DNA of 64,000 nucleotides, from NCBI GenBank assembly GCA_037443945.1, contig JBBINH010000014.1, positions 1 through 64,000 of the forward strand. Reading direction: 5' to 3'. The notes under the pieces are model-generated. The model worked only from the letters and a program-made list of their open reading frames with translations. It made no database searches and was not told where the DNA came from. A program made the translations under genes and the position numbers. Source of the DNA: SSF26 sp037443945. Its GTDB lineage: Bacteria > Chloroflexota > Anaerolineae > J102. Of the stretch, positions 20,605 through 31,668 are shown one piece after another. The first letter of the stretch is position 1. Each line of letters begins with the position of its first letter.

Positions 20605-22584
20605 ATGCCACGCGATGCCAAATCCCTTCTCCACGCCACGGCCGCCGATATCCGCAACCTGCGTCCCGGCACCTACAACGATGACGACTTACTCGATCTG
20701 ACAGAGCACTTTGCGGACGACGACGAACGCCTGCTCGCCACCTGGGAAGCGGTCCTTCGCTCCCCGGAGCACAAGAGCCTTATCGACTACAAGGATGTCT
20801 ACGCAGAAGTCGTGTCGGCCTGGCTGAGCCGGAAGGATGAGACCACCGCCCGGCGTTGGACCTATGCCTGGCTGGCCTATGCGCTGCAGCAGGCGTTCAT
20901 CCGGCATCGCCAGGACAAGGCTCCGCAGGACGCCGCCCCGGAAACGGATGATGCCTTCGAAGCTCTCCTTTACGGCCTGGTCCAAACCTATCTGAGCGCG
21001 GGCGACCCGACCACGGCGCTGACCCTTCTACTCCGCTGGTACCACCATACACCGGACGAACCCGTGGAAGCCCTATGGGATCTGGCCGAGCTCCTCGACC
21101 ATTATGATTATGTCGAGTTGGCTCTGACCGTTTGCGACCGGCTTGCGGCCTTGCTGCCCTCCGCCGATGAAGAGGGTCACGCTACGTTGGCCGAATACCA
21201 GGCCTCGCTTTGCGCCAAAGCGGTCACGCGGCCCTCTTCCCCTGCCGTGATGGCCCTGTTGCATGAGCTGATGAGCTTTCTCGCGCAGCCCACGGAGGCA
21301 ACGGGGCAGTATCTGCCACCCTTGCATCGTCTCGCCACGAGCGGGCAGATCGAGGACGAGGAAATGACCACCATCCTGGCCCAAGGCCCTGTGCTGGTGC
21401 CCGACCTTCTGCATCTGGCCTTCGACCCCCTGCTAACCGACGAGGCCATCGCCGACACGGCCCTGGCCCTGCTGCGCCAACTCCGGCAGAACGGCCTCGC
21501 CGAACTTGAGGCTTTGGCTCCCCTCCTGGAGCCATCCCAGCCCGGCTGGCGGCGTCGGCTTCTGCGCGGTTTCGGCAAGCTCGGTCCGATGGACCTGGAC
21601 CGTCTTATCGCCTTCGCCGCCGATCCCTCCCTGGACCTGTCCATGCGCCTGAGTGTCGTTGAGACGTTAGCGGAGTACGGCCACCAAATACCCGAAGAGC
21701 GGCCCCAACTGCTTGCCTTCTTGCGAGATCTCATCGTGGCGCCCAAGGCCGATACCCCGGCTAAAGAGGAGGATCTGGTCGGATTTGCCATTGGCACCGC
21801 CCTTGACCTCGATGCTCGCGAGCTTTTTCCCTTTATCGAAGCCGCTTTTCGCGAAGAGCGCGTCAATCCTTCGATTGTCGCATTAGAAGATGTAAAAGAG
21901 CAATGGGGATTATCAGTCGAGCGAAAACAGCAAAAGAAAGGTCGATATCTATTGCTAATTTGCAAAAAATGTGAGGTCTATCGCTATTTTCTTGCAGAAA
22001 ACATCATAATTGACCTAAACACCATGGAGAAAGAAGAATCCGGTATATACGGCCGTTATAGTGCCATTATCCTGGATAGAGAAATTGTATGCCCGAAATG
22101 CGGGGCGCGCGATCAATACAAGCCCTCTCCGGTTTTACTTTTTCAATTGCTCAGCCCCGATCCCCCGGTACCGGTTACGTTGGTGCGGGGCTATGCCTTC
22201 GGGCAGCCCATGCACCCCCTGGAGGCCATCGAGCGTTATAAATTGCGGATTTTGACCCATCCCCGCCAGGCCGAGAACTACATGCGCCTGGGCAATCTGT
22301 TGCGCTTTGTCCGACGTTCCGACCAGGCCCTGGCGATGCTGCGCAAAGGCCACGCGTTGGAACCCCAGAACCCGGAATGGACCCTGATGCGGGCAACGGC
22401 CGAGCATGACCTGGGTGACAAAAACCTGGCGCAGCGCTATTACGAGGAAGCCATCCGTCTGATAACCAAAGCCCCCACGCAAGACGCCAATACCACCTGG
22501 TTGCTGAGCCTGGCCCGCAAAGGGCTGCAAAATCTGAATCGTGGCAAGCCCAGCTTTTGGGCGGACCTCTATCGCGAGGAGTAG
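20605..22584 (+). CDS. Helical-repeat protein with an AT-rich zinc-ribbon insert
   Basis: The 659-residue product is mostly alpha-helical with HEAT/TPR-like repeats: EALLYGLVQTYLSAGDPTTA near 110-130, a TPR-like ENYMRLGNLLRFVRRSDQAL block near 555-575 and a second PEWTLMRATAEHDLGDKNLA near 590-610. In between, residues 427-515 carry two CxxC pairs, CKKC (453 and 456) and CPKC (496 and 499), a likely zinc ribbon. The DNA of this insert is far poorer in G+C (33% in 21961-22020 against 72% in 21541-21600, counted by hand). ATG at 20605 is chosen since upstream in-frame codons lie inside the previous gene. Function unknown; a scaffold or binding protein is all that can be said. Confidence 0.75.
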   Translation: MPRDAKSLLHATAADIRNLRPGTYNDDDLLDLTEHFADDDERLLATWEAVLRSPEHKSLIDYKDVYAEVVSAWLSRKDETTARRWTYAWLAYALQQAFIRHRQDKAPQDAAPETDDAFEALLYGLVQTYLSAGDPTTALTLLLRWYHHTPDEPVEALWDLAELLDHYDYVELALTVCDRLAALLPSADEEGHATLAEYQASLCAKAVTRPSSPAVMALLHELMSFLAQPTEATGQYLPPLHRLATSGQIEDEEMTTILAQGPVLVPDLLHLAFDPLLTDEAIADTALALLRQLRQNGLAELEALAPLLEPSQPGWRRRLLRGFGKLGPMDLDRLIAFAADPSLDLSMRLSVVETLAEYGHQIPEERPQLLAFLRDLIVAPKADTPAKEEDLVGFAIGTALDLDARELFPFIEAAFREERVNPSIVALEDVKEQWGLSVERKQQKKGRYLLLICKKCEVYRYFLAENIIIDLNTMEKEESGIYGRYSAIILDREIVCPKCGARDQYKPSPVLLFQLLSPDPPVPVTLVRGYAFGQPMHPLEAIERYKLRILTHPRQAENYMRLGNLLRFVRRSDQALAMLRKGHALEPQNPEWTLMRATAEHDLGDKNLAQRYYEEAIRLITKAPTQDANTTWLLSLARKGLQNLNRGKPSFWADLYREE

Positions 22585-22644
22585 CTCAGCGATGACGCCT
22601 CGCTGCAGCCACCGCCCCTCCCTACGTCCTGAACGGAGCCTCCG

Positions 22645-23352
22645 ATGACGGCCCTGATCCCCCCACCGGAGGTCAAGGCCCGCTACGTGCGGGCCATGTT
22701 TGCGGGTACGGCCCGGCGCTATGACCTGATGAATCGACTGATGACCTTCGGCCGCGACCGGGCCTGGCGGCGACTGGTGGTCCAGGCCTGCGCGCTGCCG
22801 CGGGGTGGTCGTTTGCTCGATGTGGCCACCGGCACGGGCGATATCGCCCTCGAAGCGCTGCGCCTGCGCCCCGATGTGCACGTCGTAGGCGTTGATTTTA
22901 CCCACGAGATGATGCGCATCGGCCAAACCAAAGACCCGGCCGGGCGCATCCCCTTTGTCGAGGCCGACGCTCTACATCTGCCCTTTGCCGATCACACCTT
23001 CGATGCCGCCTGTTCCGGGTTTCTGATGCGCAATGTGGTCGATATCGCCGCTGCCTTCGCTGAACAGCGCCGGGTGGTGCGTCCCGGCGGCCGCGTGGTC
23101 TGTCTGGAGATCACCCGGCCGGCCACACCCATCTGGTGCCATCTGTTTCGCTTGTACTTCTTCCATTTTGTTCCTCGGGTTATGGCCCTGCTCAGCAGCC
23201 ATCGGCGTGCGTATGCCTACCTCCCGGCCTCAACCCTCGCCTTCCCGCCGCCGCCGGAGTTGCAAGCCATCATGGAGAACGTAGGCCTGCGCCGCGTGAC
23301 CTACCGCACCCTCATGCTGGGAACGATTGCCCTCCATGTCGGCGAGGCCTGA
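22645..23352 (+). CDS. ubiE: Demethylmenaquinone methyltransferase (UbiE/MenG family)
   Basis: This SAM-dependent enzyme methylates demethylmenaquinone in the last step of menaquinone synthesis. The product (235 residues, normal length) has FAGTARRYDLMNRLMTFGRD at the N-terminus, the SAM motif LLDVATGTGDIALEA near residues 56-70, DALHLPFADHTFDAACSGF and LRRVVRPGGRVVCLE-type motif IV, all matching UbiE/MenG. It may be co-transcribed with the DUF971 gene 23 bases downstream. Other menaquinone genes are not in the window. ATG at 22645 with GGAG nearby. Confidence 0.92.
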   Translation: MTALIPPPEVKARYVRAMFAGTARRYDLMNRLMTFGRDRAWRRLVVQACALPRGGRLLDVATGTGDIALEALRLRPDVHVVGVDFTHEMMRIGQTKDPAGRIPFVEADALHLPFADHTFDAACSGFLMRNVVDIAAAFAEQRRVVRPGGRVVCLEITRPATPIWCHLFRLYFFHFVPRVMALLSSHRRAYAYLPASTLAFPPPPELQAIMENVGLRRVTYRTLMLGTIALHVGEA

Positions 23353-23375
23353 CCTGTGCTATACTGGAAGCACCC

Positions 23376-23711
23376 ATGTCCGACCCTCGTCCTCGCGCCA
23401 TCACCGTTGACCGTCCTCGCGGTTTGCTCATCATCGACTGGATGGACGGCGCCCACTGCGAGTACCCGCTGGCCGGTATCCGCGCCATTTGTCCTTGCGT
23501 CAGTTGTCGCGGCGGCCATGAGTTCATGGGCCAGCCTGTCGATCCGGCCGAACTGAACAAAACACCACCGCCGGGTGTGTCTACCGAAGTCGTCGGTGCG
23601 GCCTTTGTCGGCGATTACGCCCTGCAGATCACCTGGGCCGACGGCCACAACAGCGGCATCTATGCCTGGACCCTGTTGCGCCCGCTTTGCCCATCCGCCC
23701 CGGCCTCATGA
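23376..23711 (+). CDS. DUF971 (gamma-butyrobetaine hydroxylase-like N-terminal domain) protein
   Basis: A 111-residue, single-domain protein. It shows the family pattern of a short beta-rich domain: LLIIDWMDGAHCEYPLAGIRAICPCVSC with a C-x-C-xx-C cluster near residues 40-45, then LQITWADGHNSGIYAWTLLR. Small DUF971 proteins are often found near Mrp/iron-sulfur or menaquinone genes; here it follows ubiE. A metal-binding role for the cysteines is inferred, not shown. Start chosen at ATG 23376; upstream in-frame sequence is inside ubiE. Confidence 0.85.
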   Translation: MSDPRPRAITVDRPRGLLIIDWMDGAHCEYPLAGIRAICPCVSCRGGHEFMGQPVDPAELNKTPPPGVSTEVVGAAFVGDYALQITWADGHNSGIYAWTLLRPLCPSAPAS

Positions 23712-23726
23712 CTACGGAGCCCTGCC

Positions 23727-24638
23727 ATGTCTGCCCCTCGCGTCCGGCTACCTTTTGCAGGAACGTTCCGCATGACCCAAGGCTTTGCCGAGCGTCCGGA
23801 AGTGTACAAGCGCTACGGCCTGCTGGGTCATAACGGCATTGATTGGGGGATGAAAGTCGGGACCCCTATCCTGGCCGTGGCCGACGGCAAAGTCGTCGAA
23901 GCCAAATTCAAGGACGACCCCAAAGGCTGGGATGCCGACGGCTACGGCAACTACCTCAAGCTGGAGCACACCTGGGGTGAGTCCCTCTACGCCCATCTCA
24001 GCCGGATCGATGTGGCCGAGGGCGACACGGTCAGGGAAGGCGATAGGATCGGCCTGTCCGGCAATACCGGGTTCAGTTCCGGCCCCCACCTGCACTTCGG
24101 CATGCGGGTCAAGCCCTTCAACCGCCAGGACGGTTGGAGCGGCTACACGAATCCGGCCTGGTTCCTGGTCGGGCCTGGGTTCAACGAGGCCGTAGACGGC
24201 GCCCGCCTGGCCGAGCTGACCCAACGGGCCGAGACGGCCGAAAAGGCCCTGGCCGAAGCCCAGGCCGCCTTTAACTTCCAGCGTCAGGAACTGATCGCCC
24301 AGGCCGAGCTCTATCGCGAGCACCTGCTGCAGTTGCTGCAACGCTACGTGCCCGGCCAGTTGCCGCCCAATGCCGACTTGCTGGCCATCTTGGAGACGCT
24401 CCTCCAGCGCGAGGGCGCCCAGTTTCGTCAGCAGGAGCTGGTCGCGCAGGTGACGTTGTGGCGCGAGAAGGTGACCGAGCTGGTGCGGCGCTATCTCCCC
24501 GGCCAATTGCCGCCCCATGCCGACCCCCTCGTGGCCTTGGAAGCGCTGCTGCAGCAGTGGTCCGAAGACCTGAAACGGGCCCGTCTGAGCCAACTGGCCG
24601 CTTTCGCTCCGCCGCCATCGGCTCCTCTGTATTCCTAG
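23727..24638 (+). CDS. M23 family peptidase with C-terminal coiled-coil
   Basis: Residues 1-150 form an M23/LytM domain: HNGIDWGMKVGTPILAVADG supplies the His and Asp zinc ligands and GPHLHFGMRV the HxH motif. M23 enzymes cut peptide bridges in peptidoglycan. Residues 155-280 are Ala/Glu/Leu/Gln-rich and include two similar blocks, each with YVPGQLPPNADLLAILE and YLPGQLPPHADPLVALE, so an internal duplication of about 60 residues with coiled-coil character. No signal peptide is seen, which is odd for a cell-wall enzyme; it may be phage-related, act inside, or be exported by another route. Confidence 0.85.
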   Translation: MSAPRVRLPFAGTFRMTQGFAERPEVYKRYGLLGHNGIDWGMKVGTPILAVADGKVVEAKFKDDPKGWDADGYGNYLKLEHTWGESLYAHLSRIDVAEGDTVREGDRIGLSGNTGFSSGPHLHFGMRVKPFNRQDGWSGYTNPAWFLVGPGFNEAVDGARLAELTQRAETAEKALAEAQAAFNFQRQELIAQAELYREHLLQLLQRYVPGQLPPNADLLAILETLLQREGAQFRQQELVAQVTLWREKVTELVRRYLPGQLPPHADPLVALEALLQQWSEDLKRARLSQLAAFAPPPSAPLYS

Positions 24639-24685
24639 CCCATTTTGCCATCGTTTCGCCACCGATAAACGACCTACCGTTGCCC

Positions 24686-25798
24686 GTGCCATCGTCCCCC
24701 TATCGTCGCCTTGTCGTCAAATTCGGCACCAGCGTCCTCACGGCCGGTACCCCTTATCTCAACCGTCCCCGGCTCCTCGAGTTGGTGCGTCAGTGTGCCT
24801 GTTTGCGTGCGCAGGGGCTTGAGCTGATCCTCGTCAGCTCCGGCGCCATGGCTGCCGGCCGCGAACAACTGGGTTTTCCCCGGTTACCCCCCAACGTGCC
24901 GGCCCGACAGATGCTCAGCGCCGTGGGTCAGCCTCGGCTTATGGCCCTGTACCAGCAATTTTTTGAGATCTACGGTCTGCACGTGGGGCAACTGCTGCTC
25001 ACCCGGGCCGATCTCCAGGACCGCCGGCGTTATCTCAACGCCCGCCACACGCTGATGGCGCTACTGGCCCAGGGGGTTATCCCCATCATCAACGAGAACG
25101 ATAGCGTGACCGCCGCAGAAATCCGCGTGGGCGATAACGATAACCTCTCGGCCATGGTCGCCACCCTGGCCGAAGCCGATCTGCTTATTCTGTTGACCGA
25201 TCAGCCCGGCCTCTTTACCGCCGATCCGCGCAAGGACCCGAACGCCCAACTCATTCCCGAAGTCGAACACATCGACGCCGATCTTCTGGCCGGGGCAGGT
25301 TGGAGCAGCACCGGCTTGGGGACCGGCGGCATGGTGACCAAACTGCAGGCAGCCGAGACGGCCACCCGCGGGGGCGCGGTCGTCATTATCGCCTCCGGTG
25401 CCCAGCCCGATGTCATCCTACGCCTGGCGGCCGGGGAATCGCTGGGAACCCGCTTCCATGCCCGCACCAGCCGTCCCGAAAGCCGCAAGCGCTGGCTGCT
25501 GGCCGGCTATACCACCTCCGGCCACATTGTTGTCGACGAAGGCGCCGCCCAGGCCTTGCTTTACCACGGCAGCAGTCTGCTGCCCATCGGCATCCGCGCC
25601 GTGCACGGCGACTTTCAACGCGGAGATACCATCAGCATTTACGGACCCTCCGGTCGCGAACTGGGTCGCGGCCTGACCAACTATCAGGCCGACGAAGTTC
25701 GCCGCATCCAGGGTCGTCATTCGCGCGAGATCGAGACTATTCTCGGCTATGAATACGGCGAAGAGGTCATTCATCGCAATGACCTTATCTTGCTCTGA
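24686..25798 (+). CDS. proB: Glutamate 5-kinase
   Basis: ProB phosphorylates glutamate at the gamma carboxyl, the first step of proline synthesis. The kinase domain (about residues 1-255) shows VVKFGTSVLTAG, LILVSSGAMAAG, PIINENDSV and the Lys/Gly-rich GTGGMVTKLQAA motif; a PUA domain follows at about 275-360. Length 370 matches the family. I chose the GTG at 24686 (first residues VPSSPYRR, then RLVVKFGTS); a TTG six bases earlier is also possible. There is no clear ribosome binding site. It overlaps nothing and proA follows after 36 bases. Confidence 0.95.
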   Translation: MPSSPYRRLVVKFGTSVLTAGTPYLNRPRLLELVRQCACLRAQGLELILVSSGAMAAGREQLGFPRLPPNVPARQMLSAVGQPRLMALYQQFFEIYGLHVGQLLLTRADLQDRRRYLNARHTLMALLAQGVIPIINENDSVTAAEIRVGDNDNLSAMVATLAEADLLILLTDQPGLFTADPRKDPNAQLIPEVEHIDADLLAGAGWSSTGLGTGGMVTKLQAAETATRGGAVVIIASGAQPDVILRLAAGESLGTRFHARTSRPESRKRWLLAGYTTSGHIVVDEGAAQALLYHGSSLLPIGIRAVHGDFQRGDTISIYGPSGRELGRGLTNYQADEVRRIQGRHSREIETILGYEYGEEVIHRNDLILL

Positions 25799-25834
25799 GC
25801 ATCCCCTTTGCCTGTTCCGACCTGTTGTCGCACC

Positions 25835-27097
25835 ATGAATCCCAATCCTCTCGTTCCCATAGGCCAAAAGGCGCGCGCGGCTGCGCACATCCTGGCTACC
25901 GCCTCGACTGCCGTCAAAAACGCCCTGCTCCATCACATCGCCGACGGCCTGCTTGCGGCCGAGGAGGCGATTCTGGCCGCCAATGCCGAGGATATCGCCG
26001 CCGGTCGTGCGGCCGGTTTGGGCGAGCATCTGCTGGATCGCATGTTGATCACCCCGGCGCGGCTGCGTGGTTTTGCGGCCGATACCCGCAACGTGGCCGC
26101 CCTGCCCGATCCTGTAGGCCGTGAATTCGATGCCCGCGTCCTCCCCAACGGTCTGCGCGTCAGCCGTCGGCGCACCCCCATCGGCGTCATCGGCGTCATC
26201 TACGAAGCGCGGCCCAATGTCACGGTGGATATCGCCGCCCTGGCCCTCAAAAGCGGCAATGCCGCCATCCTGCGGGGCGGCAAGGAAATCCGTCACAGCA
26301 ATCTGGCCTTGCTGGCGGTCATCCGTGCCGCCCTCGAGCGCGTGGGCCTGCCTCAGGATGCCGTGCAATACATCGCCGATCCCGACCGCAGCCTGATCGG
26401 CCATCTCCTGCGGCTGCACGAGTATGTCGATGTGATTATCCCGCGCGGGGGCGCCGGACTGCATCAGTATTGCCGCGAAAACAGCACCATTCCGGTCATC
26501 ACCGGCGGGATGGGCATCTGCCATCTCTTTGTGGACGAATCGGCCGACCAGGAAAAAGCCTTGCGCGTGATCCACAACGCCAAAACCCAGCGCCCCAGCG
26601 TCTGCAACGCGCTGGATACCCTGCTTGTCCACGAACGCATCGCCGCCACCTTCCTGCCCAAAGTGGTGGACTACCTGGCGCCCGTCGGTGTGAGCTTCCG
26701 CGCCGATGAGACGGCCATGGAGATCCTGGAGGGTCATCCCAACGTGCAACCGGCCGGGCCGGGCGACTTCGATACGGAATGGATGAGTCTGGTCTTGGGT
26801 TTGCGGGTGGTGCCCGATCTGGATACGGCCATCGCCCACATTCGCGAGCACAGTCTCAACCACTCCGACGGCATCCTCACGCAAAACTGGCACAACGCCC
26901 AACGTTTCCTCAACGAAGTGGATAGCTCGGCCGTGTTCGTCAATGCCTCGACCCGCTTCAACGACGGCGGCCAACTGGGTTTGGGGGCCGAGGTGGCCAT
27001 CAGCACGCAAAAACTCCACGCCCGTGGCCCGATGGGTCTGGAAGAACTGACAACCTACAAGTGGATCGTTCTTGGCGATGGCCACATCCGCGGATAA
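25835..27097 (+). CDS. proA: Gamma-glutamyl phosphate reductase
   Basis: ProA reduces gamma-glutamyl phosphate to glutamate semialdehyde with NADPH, the step after ProB. The 420-residue product carries the aldehyde-dehydrogenase-like core VIYEARPNVTVDIAALALKS, GNAAILRGGKEIRHSN, the catalytic Cys region QRPSVCNALDTLLVH and GPMGLEELTTYKWI at the end. ATG at 25835 is preferred over an upstream TTG at 25808. proB and proA form the usual operon. Confidence 0.97.
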   Translation: MNPNPLVPIGQKARAAAHILATASTAVKNALLHHIADGLLAAEEAILAANAEDIAAGRAAGLGEHLLDRMLITPARLRGFAADTRNVAALPDPVGREFDARVLPNGLRVSRRRTPIGVIGVIYEARPNVTVDIAALALKSGNAAILRGGKEIRHSNLALLAVIRAALERVGLPQDAVQYIADPDRSLIGHLLRLHEYVDVIIPRGGAGLHQYCRENSTIPVITGGMGICHLFVDESADQEKALRVIHNAKTQRPSVCNALDTLLVHERIAATFLPKVVDYLAPVGVSFRADETAMEILEGHPNVQPAGPGDFDTEWMSLVLGLRVVPDLDTAIAHIREHSLNHSDGILTQNWHNAQRFLNEVDSSAVFVNASTRFNDGGQLGLGAEVAISTQKLHARGPMGLEELTTYKWIVLGDGHIRG

Positions 27098-27812
27098 GCC
27101 TGCGCTCATGGGCCGGAGGTGGCGGGCCTGGTGGTTGCGGCTGCGCCACCTGACCGTCTCCTCACCGGCGGCGGCATCCGACCTGACCCATCCGCAGGCG
27201 GAACGGCGATGGCGGGCCGTCAAGGCCCTGGCCGGACGCCCATGGCCTCGCTATCAGGACTCCTTGTTTGCGCGGTTGGACGATCCCGATCCGATCGTGC
27301 GCGACGAAGCGGCGGCCACCCTGGCCTCGTGGGGGGTCGCCTTCGCTTTGGAACCGGCGCTGGAGCGGCTGCACCAGGACCCACCCGGACCGCGGGCGGC
27401 CGCTCTGCTGGAGCTGCTGGCGCGGCTGCGGCCGGCAGCCGCGATCCGCAAGGCCATGCCCGACCCGGCCGCCGTGGTGGGCCCGTTCCTGGACCATGCC
27501 GACCCGCTCGTCCGGGCCGCCGCCTGTCGGGCGCTGGCCGCCGTCGGGCGCGGCGAGGATGCCGGCTTGCTGTTCCCGCGGGCGGGCGATCCCGACGCCC
27601 GCGTGCGGCGGGCAGCCTGTGTGGCTTTGGGTCGTCTGGGAAATCCCGAGGCTATCACGCCCCTGCGCGAGCGGCTGAGCGATGCCGATCCTCCCACCCG
27701 TCGGTTGGCGCAACAGGCCCTAAGCCGCCTCGAAGCCCTAACCGCCGCCTCGCCGGATGCCCGGCGGGGCGGCGACGACCATCCGCCGGGTCGTGCCGAG
27801 AACCCCTCGTGA
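27078..27812 (+). CDS. HEAT-repeat protein
   Basis: The product has at least four tandem units of about 30 residues of the PBS-lyase HEAT type: LFARLDDPDPIVRDEAAATL, FLDHADPLVRAAACRALAAV, RAGDPDARVRRAACVALGRL and LRERLSDADPPTRRLAQQAL. Such solenoids bind other proteins. The C-terminus is Gly/Asp/Arg-rich and probably disordered. The ATG at 27078 lies 20 bases inside proA; an ATG at 27108, ten bases past the proA stop, is an alternative. Function unknown. Confidence 0.75.
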   Translation: MATSADKPALMGRRWRAWWLRLRHLTVSSPAAASDLTHPQAERRWRAVKALAGRPWPRYQDSLFARLDDPDPIVRDEAAATLASWGVAFALEPALERLHQDPPGPRAAALLELLARLRPAAAIRKAMPDPAAVVGPFLDHADPLVRAAACRALAAVGRGEDAGLLFPRAGDPDARVRRAACVALGRLGNPEAITPLRERLSDADPPTRRLAQQALSRLEALTAASPDARRGGDDHPPGRAENPS

Positions 27813-27871
27813 GGAAAGGGACAGAAACGAAGGCCACCTCAGGAGAAGAGGCGAATGGCAAGGCACCCCTC

Positions 27872-27899
27872 TTGTCGCAAGGCCGAATGGTGCTAAAAT
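27872..27899 (+). promoter_or_regulatory. Promoter of the GNAT-like gene
   Basis: TTGTCG (27872-27877), 16-base spacer and TAAAAT (27894-27899) with an upstream TGC that makes it an extended -10. It stands about 50 bases before the likely TTG start codon at 27951. Confidence 0.55.
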
Positions 27900-28961
27900 A
27901 AAAGGTATACCCGCATCTACGGCTTGCTTGCCATTTCTTGTCTTTTGGCCTTGATCCAACCCTTTGGCTTGCGTAACAGCCTGCGATTGCAAAGCCTGGC
28001 CCGGCGCAGCACGCCGCTGAGTCTAGAACATCGCTTTGCCGATCCGCTGGCCGTGGTATGGGCGGCGGTGGGTGCGCCTTTGCCCTGGCACGGTACGGGC
28101 GCGGCGACGTACCTCCACGTGGCCAACAACACCTGCCCGGTTCACGGCTTTGTCCAGGCCGTCAAACGGTTTAGCCGGCCCGAAGCCGACCTGACCCGCA
28201 TTGCGCCGGCCTATCATGCCCATCCCCAGGCCGGCGCCATCTGGCACGTTTTGCTCGACCATATCAGCCTGCAGGCCGGCGAACACGGCATTCAACGCCT
28301 TTATCTCTGCCTGGAAAGCGAGGACGAAGCTCAAGCCGTGGTCACGGCCGTCGGTTTTGTGCCCTACATTCAGGAAACCCTCTTTCGCCATCCGGGGATC
28401 GAATTGAAGGGACAAACGGACGAAGACGCGACCTGGCCCCACGTGCGCGGCCAGCGCGAGGCCGACAGCTTTGCCCTACAACGGTTGCACAGCCGCTATA
28501 CCCCACCCCTGGTGCAACAGGCCGAAAGCAGCCCCGGCAACCACGACGAAAGCCCCTCCCCCCTGGATTTGCGCACGTGGTGGCAGCCGGAACAGGTCGA
28601 AGGTTTCGTCTACGAAGCCAAAGGGGAGATCGTGGCCGCGGTCCAACTCACCCGTGGCCGCCACGCCCACTGGCTGCGGCTGATCGGCGATCTCGAAGCC
28701 CCGGTTCTGACGGCGCTGCTGAGCCGGGCGTTGCATGCCTGCAGTCGTTATCGCAAGCGGCCTCTTTACATACCCATGCGTCCTTACCAAAGCCGCGCTG
28801 CCCCTATCCTCCGCCAATTCGGCTTTGAACCCACCACGACCGTTACCCGTTTTGTCCGTCATACCATCGCTCTGGCCAAAAAACCCCATGCGCTTCCGGT
28901 CAAAGAAGGAGTCACAGCCACGCTGACCGGCATCGTCCCTATCATCACACCTCCCCGGTGT

Positions 28962-28980
28962 TTTCGTCAGGATGACGAAA
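28962..28980 (+). terminator. Perfect 8-bp hairpin before the ATPase gene
   Basis: TTTCGTCA (28962-28969), loop GGA, TGACGAAA (28973-28980), followed six bases later by a run of five T (28987-28991). It sits in the doubtful 3' end of the GNAT-like ORF and about 58 bases before the next gene, where a terminator would be expected. The stem is short, so a regulatory hairpin is also possible. Confidence 0.45.
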
Positions 28981-29037
28981 GCGCCGTTTTTCATCCTCGC
29001 TGCGAGAGCGATCAAACGCCGGACGTTTTTTCCCGCC

Positions 29038-30711
<1,674 letters not shown>

Positions 30712-30785
30712 GCGCCGTTCGGGATCAGACCCCATCCCGCCTCCCTAAACGGAGGGTCAGGTGAAGGCAGGAACCGGTCGATCGC

Positions 30786-30827
30786 GGGCGGGCCTGAGCG
30801 TTGGCATCCCGCTTGGGGGGCCCGCCC
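30786..30827. repeat. Perfect 9-bp inverted repeat in the promoter region
   Basis: GGGCGGGCC (30786-30794) and GGCCCGCCC (30819-30827) are perfect complements 24 bases apart. The right arm lies between the -35 and -10 boxes of the next promoter. It may terminate the ATPase transcript or bind a regulator; there is no T run. Confidence 0.45.
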
Positions 30828-30842
30828 GACTTGGCCTATAAT
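30813..30842 (+). promoter_or_regulatory. Promoter of the polyprenol-mannose synthase operon
   Basis: TTGGGG (30813-30818), 18-base spacer, TATAAT (30837-30842, perfect). It is about 45 bases before the start codon at 30886. Confidence 0.55.
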
Positions 30843-30885
30843 GCCGGTTTGCGCCGCGCTTTTGCGGTGCCTCATGCGGCCTTTT

Positions 30886-31668
30886 ATGAAAGTCATTGTT
30901 GTCGTCCCCACGTATAACGAAGCTGAGAATGTGGAAGCCCTCGTCGCCGAGCTGCTGGCGCTGGGATTGGAGGGCTTGCAGATTTTGATCATCGACGACA
31001 ATTCGCCCGATGGGACCGGACTCATTGCCGAGCGCCTGGCGGCGCGGCATCCGGGCCTTGTCCATGTTCTCCGCCGCCAGAGCCGTCATGGTCTGGGCAC
31101 GGCTTATATCGAAGGGTTTCGCCGGGCGTTGGCCATGGGCGCCGATGCCATCGTGCAGATGGATGCCGATTTCTCGCACTCGCCGGCCTATATCCCCCGC
31201 TTTTTGCAATACCTGCCCGAGGCCGATGTGGTCGTCGGCTCGCGCTATGTGCGAGGTGGGATGCTGGATGAACGCTGGAGCTGGTGGCGGCGCTTCCTGA
31301 GTTGGTGGGCCAATGCCGTGTATACCCGGCTCCTGTTGGGCCTGCAGGTGCGCGACGGTACGGCCGGGTTCAAGCTCTGGCGACGCAGCGCCCTGGAGAA
31401 CATCAACCTGGAGGCCGTCTTCTCCAACGGCTACGTTTTTCAAGTCGAGATGGCCTACATCTGCCAACGGCTGGGCTATCGAGTGGTCGAAGTCCCCATC
31501 TATTTTGAGGATCGCCGCATCGGCCGTTCGAAGATGTCGGTTGGCATCAAGCTCGAAGCCGCCTATCGAACCCTGCAGATTCGCTGGCGGTATCGCCATC
31601 TCCGCCCGTTGGCAGCGCAGACCCGGCTTTCGGCCCCCGGCAGAGCCTATGAGTCTGACCCGTCTTGA
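30886..31668 (+). CDS. Polyprenol monophosphomannose synthase, copy 1 (GT2)
   Basis: GT2 enzyme of the DPM1 type, which moves mannose or another hexose from a nucleotide sugar to polyprenyl phosphate on the inner face of the membrane. Motifs: VVPTYNEAENVEALV at the start, IIDDNSPDGTG, the metal-binding QMDADFSHSP (DAD near residue 93) and GSRYVRGG. The C-terminal GRSKMS motif, also in DPM1, is present. About 260 residues; no C-terminal membrane domain. ATG 30886 starts MKVIVVVPTYNE; an earlier ATG at 30874 is possible. The next gene starts 20 bases before this stop, so coupling is likely. Confidence 0.9.
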   Translation: MKVIVVVPTYNEAENVEALVAELLALGLEGLQILIIDDNSPDGTGLIAERLAARHPGLVHVLRRQSRHGLGTAYIEGFRRALAMGADAIVQMDADFSHSPAYIPRFLQYLPEADVVVGSRYVRGGMLDERWSWWRRFLSWWANAVYTRLLLGLQVRDGTAGFKLWRRSALENINLEAVFSNGYVFQVEMAYICQRLGYRVVEVPIYFEDRRIGRSKMSVGIKLEAAYRTLQIRWRYRHLRPLAAQTRLSAPGRAYESDPS

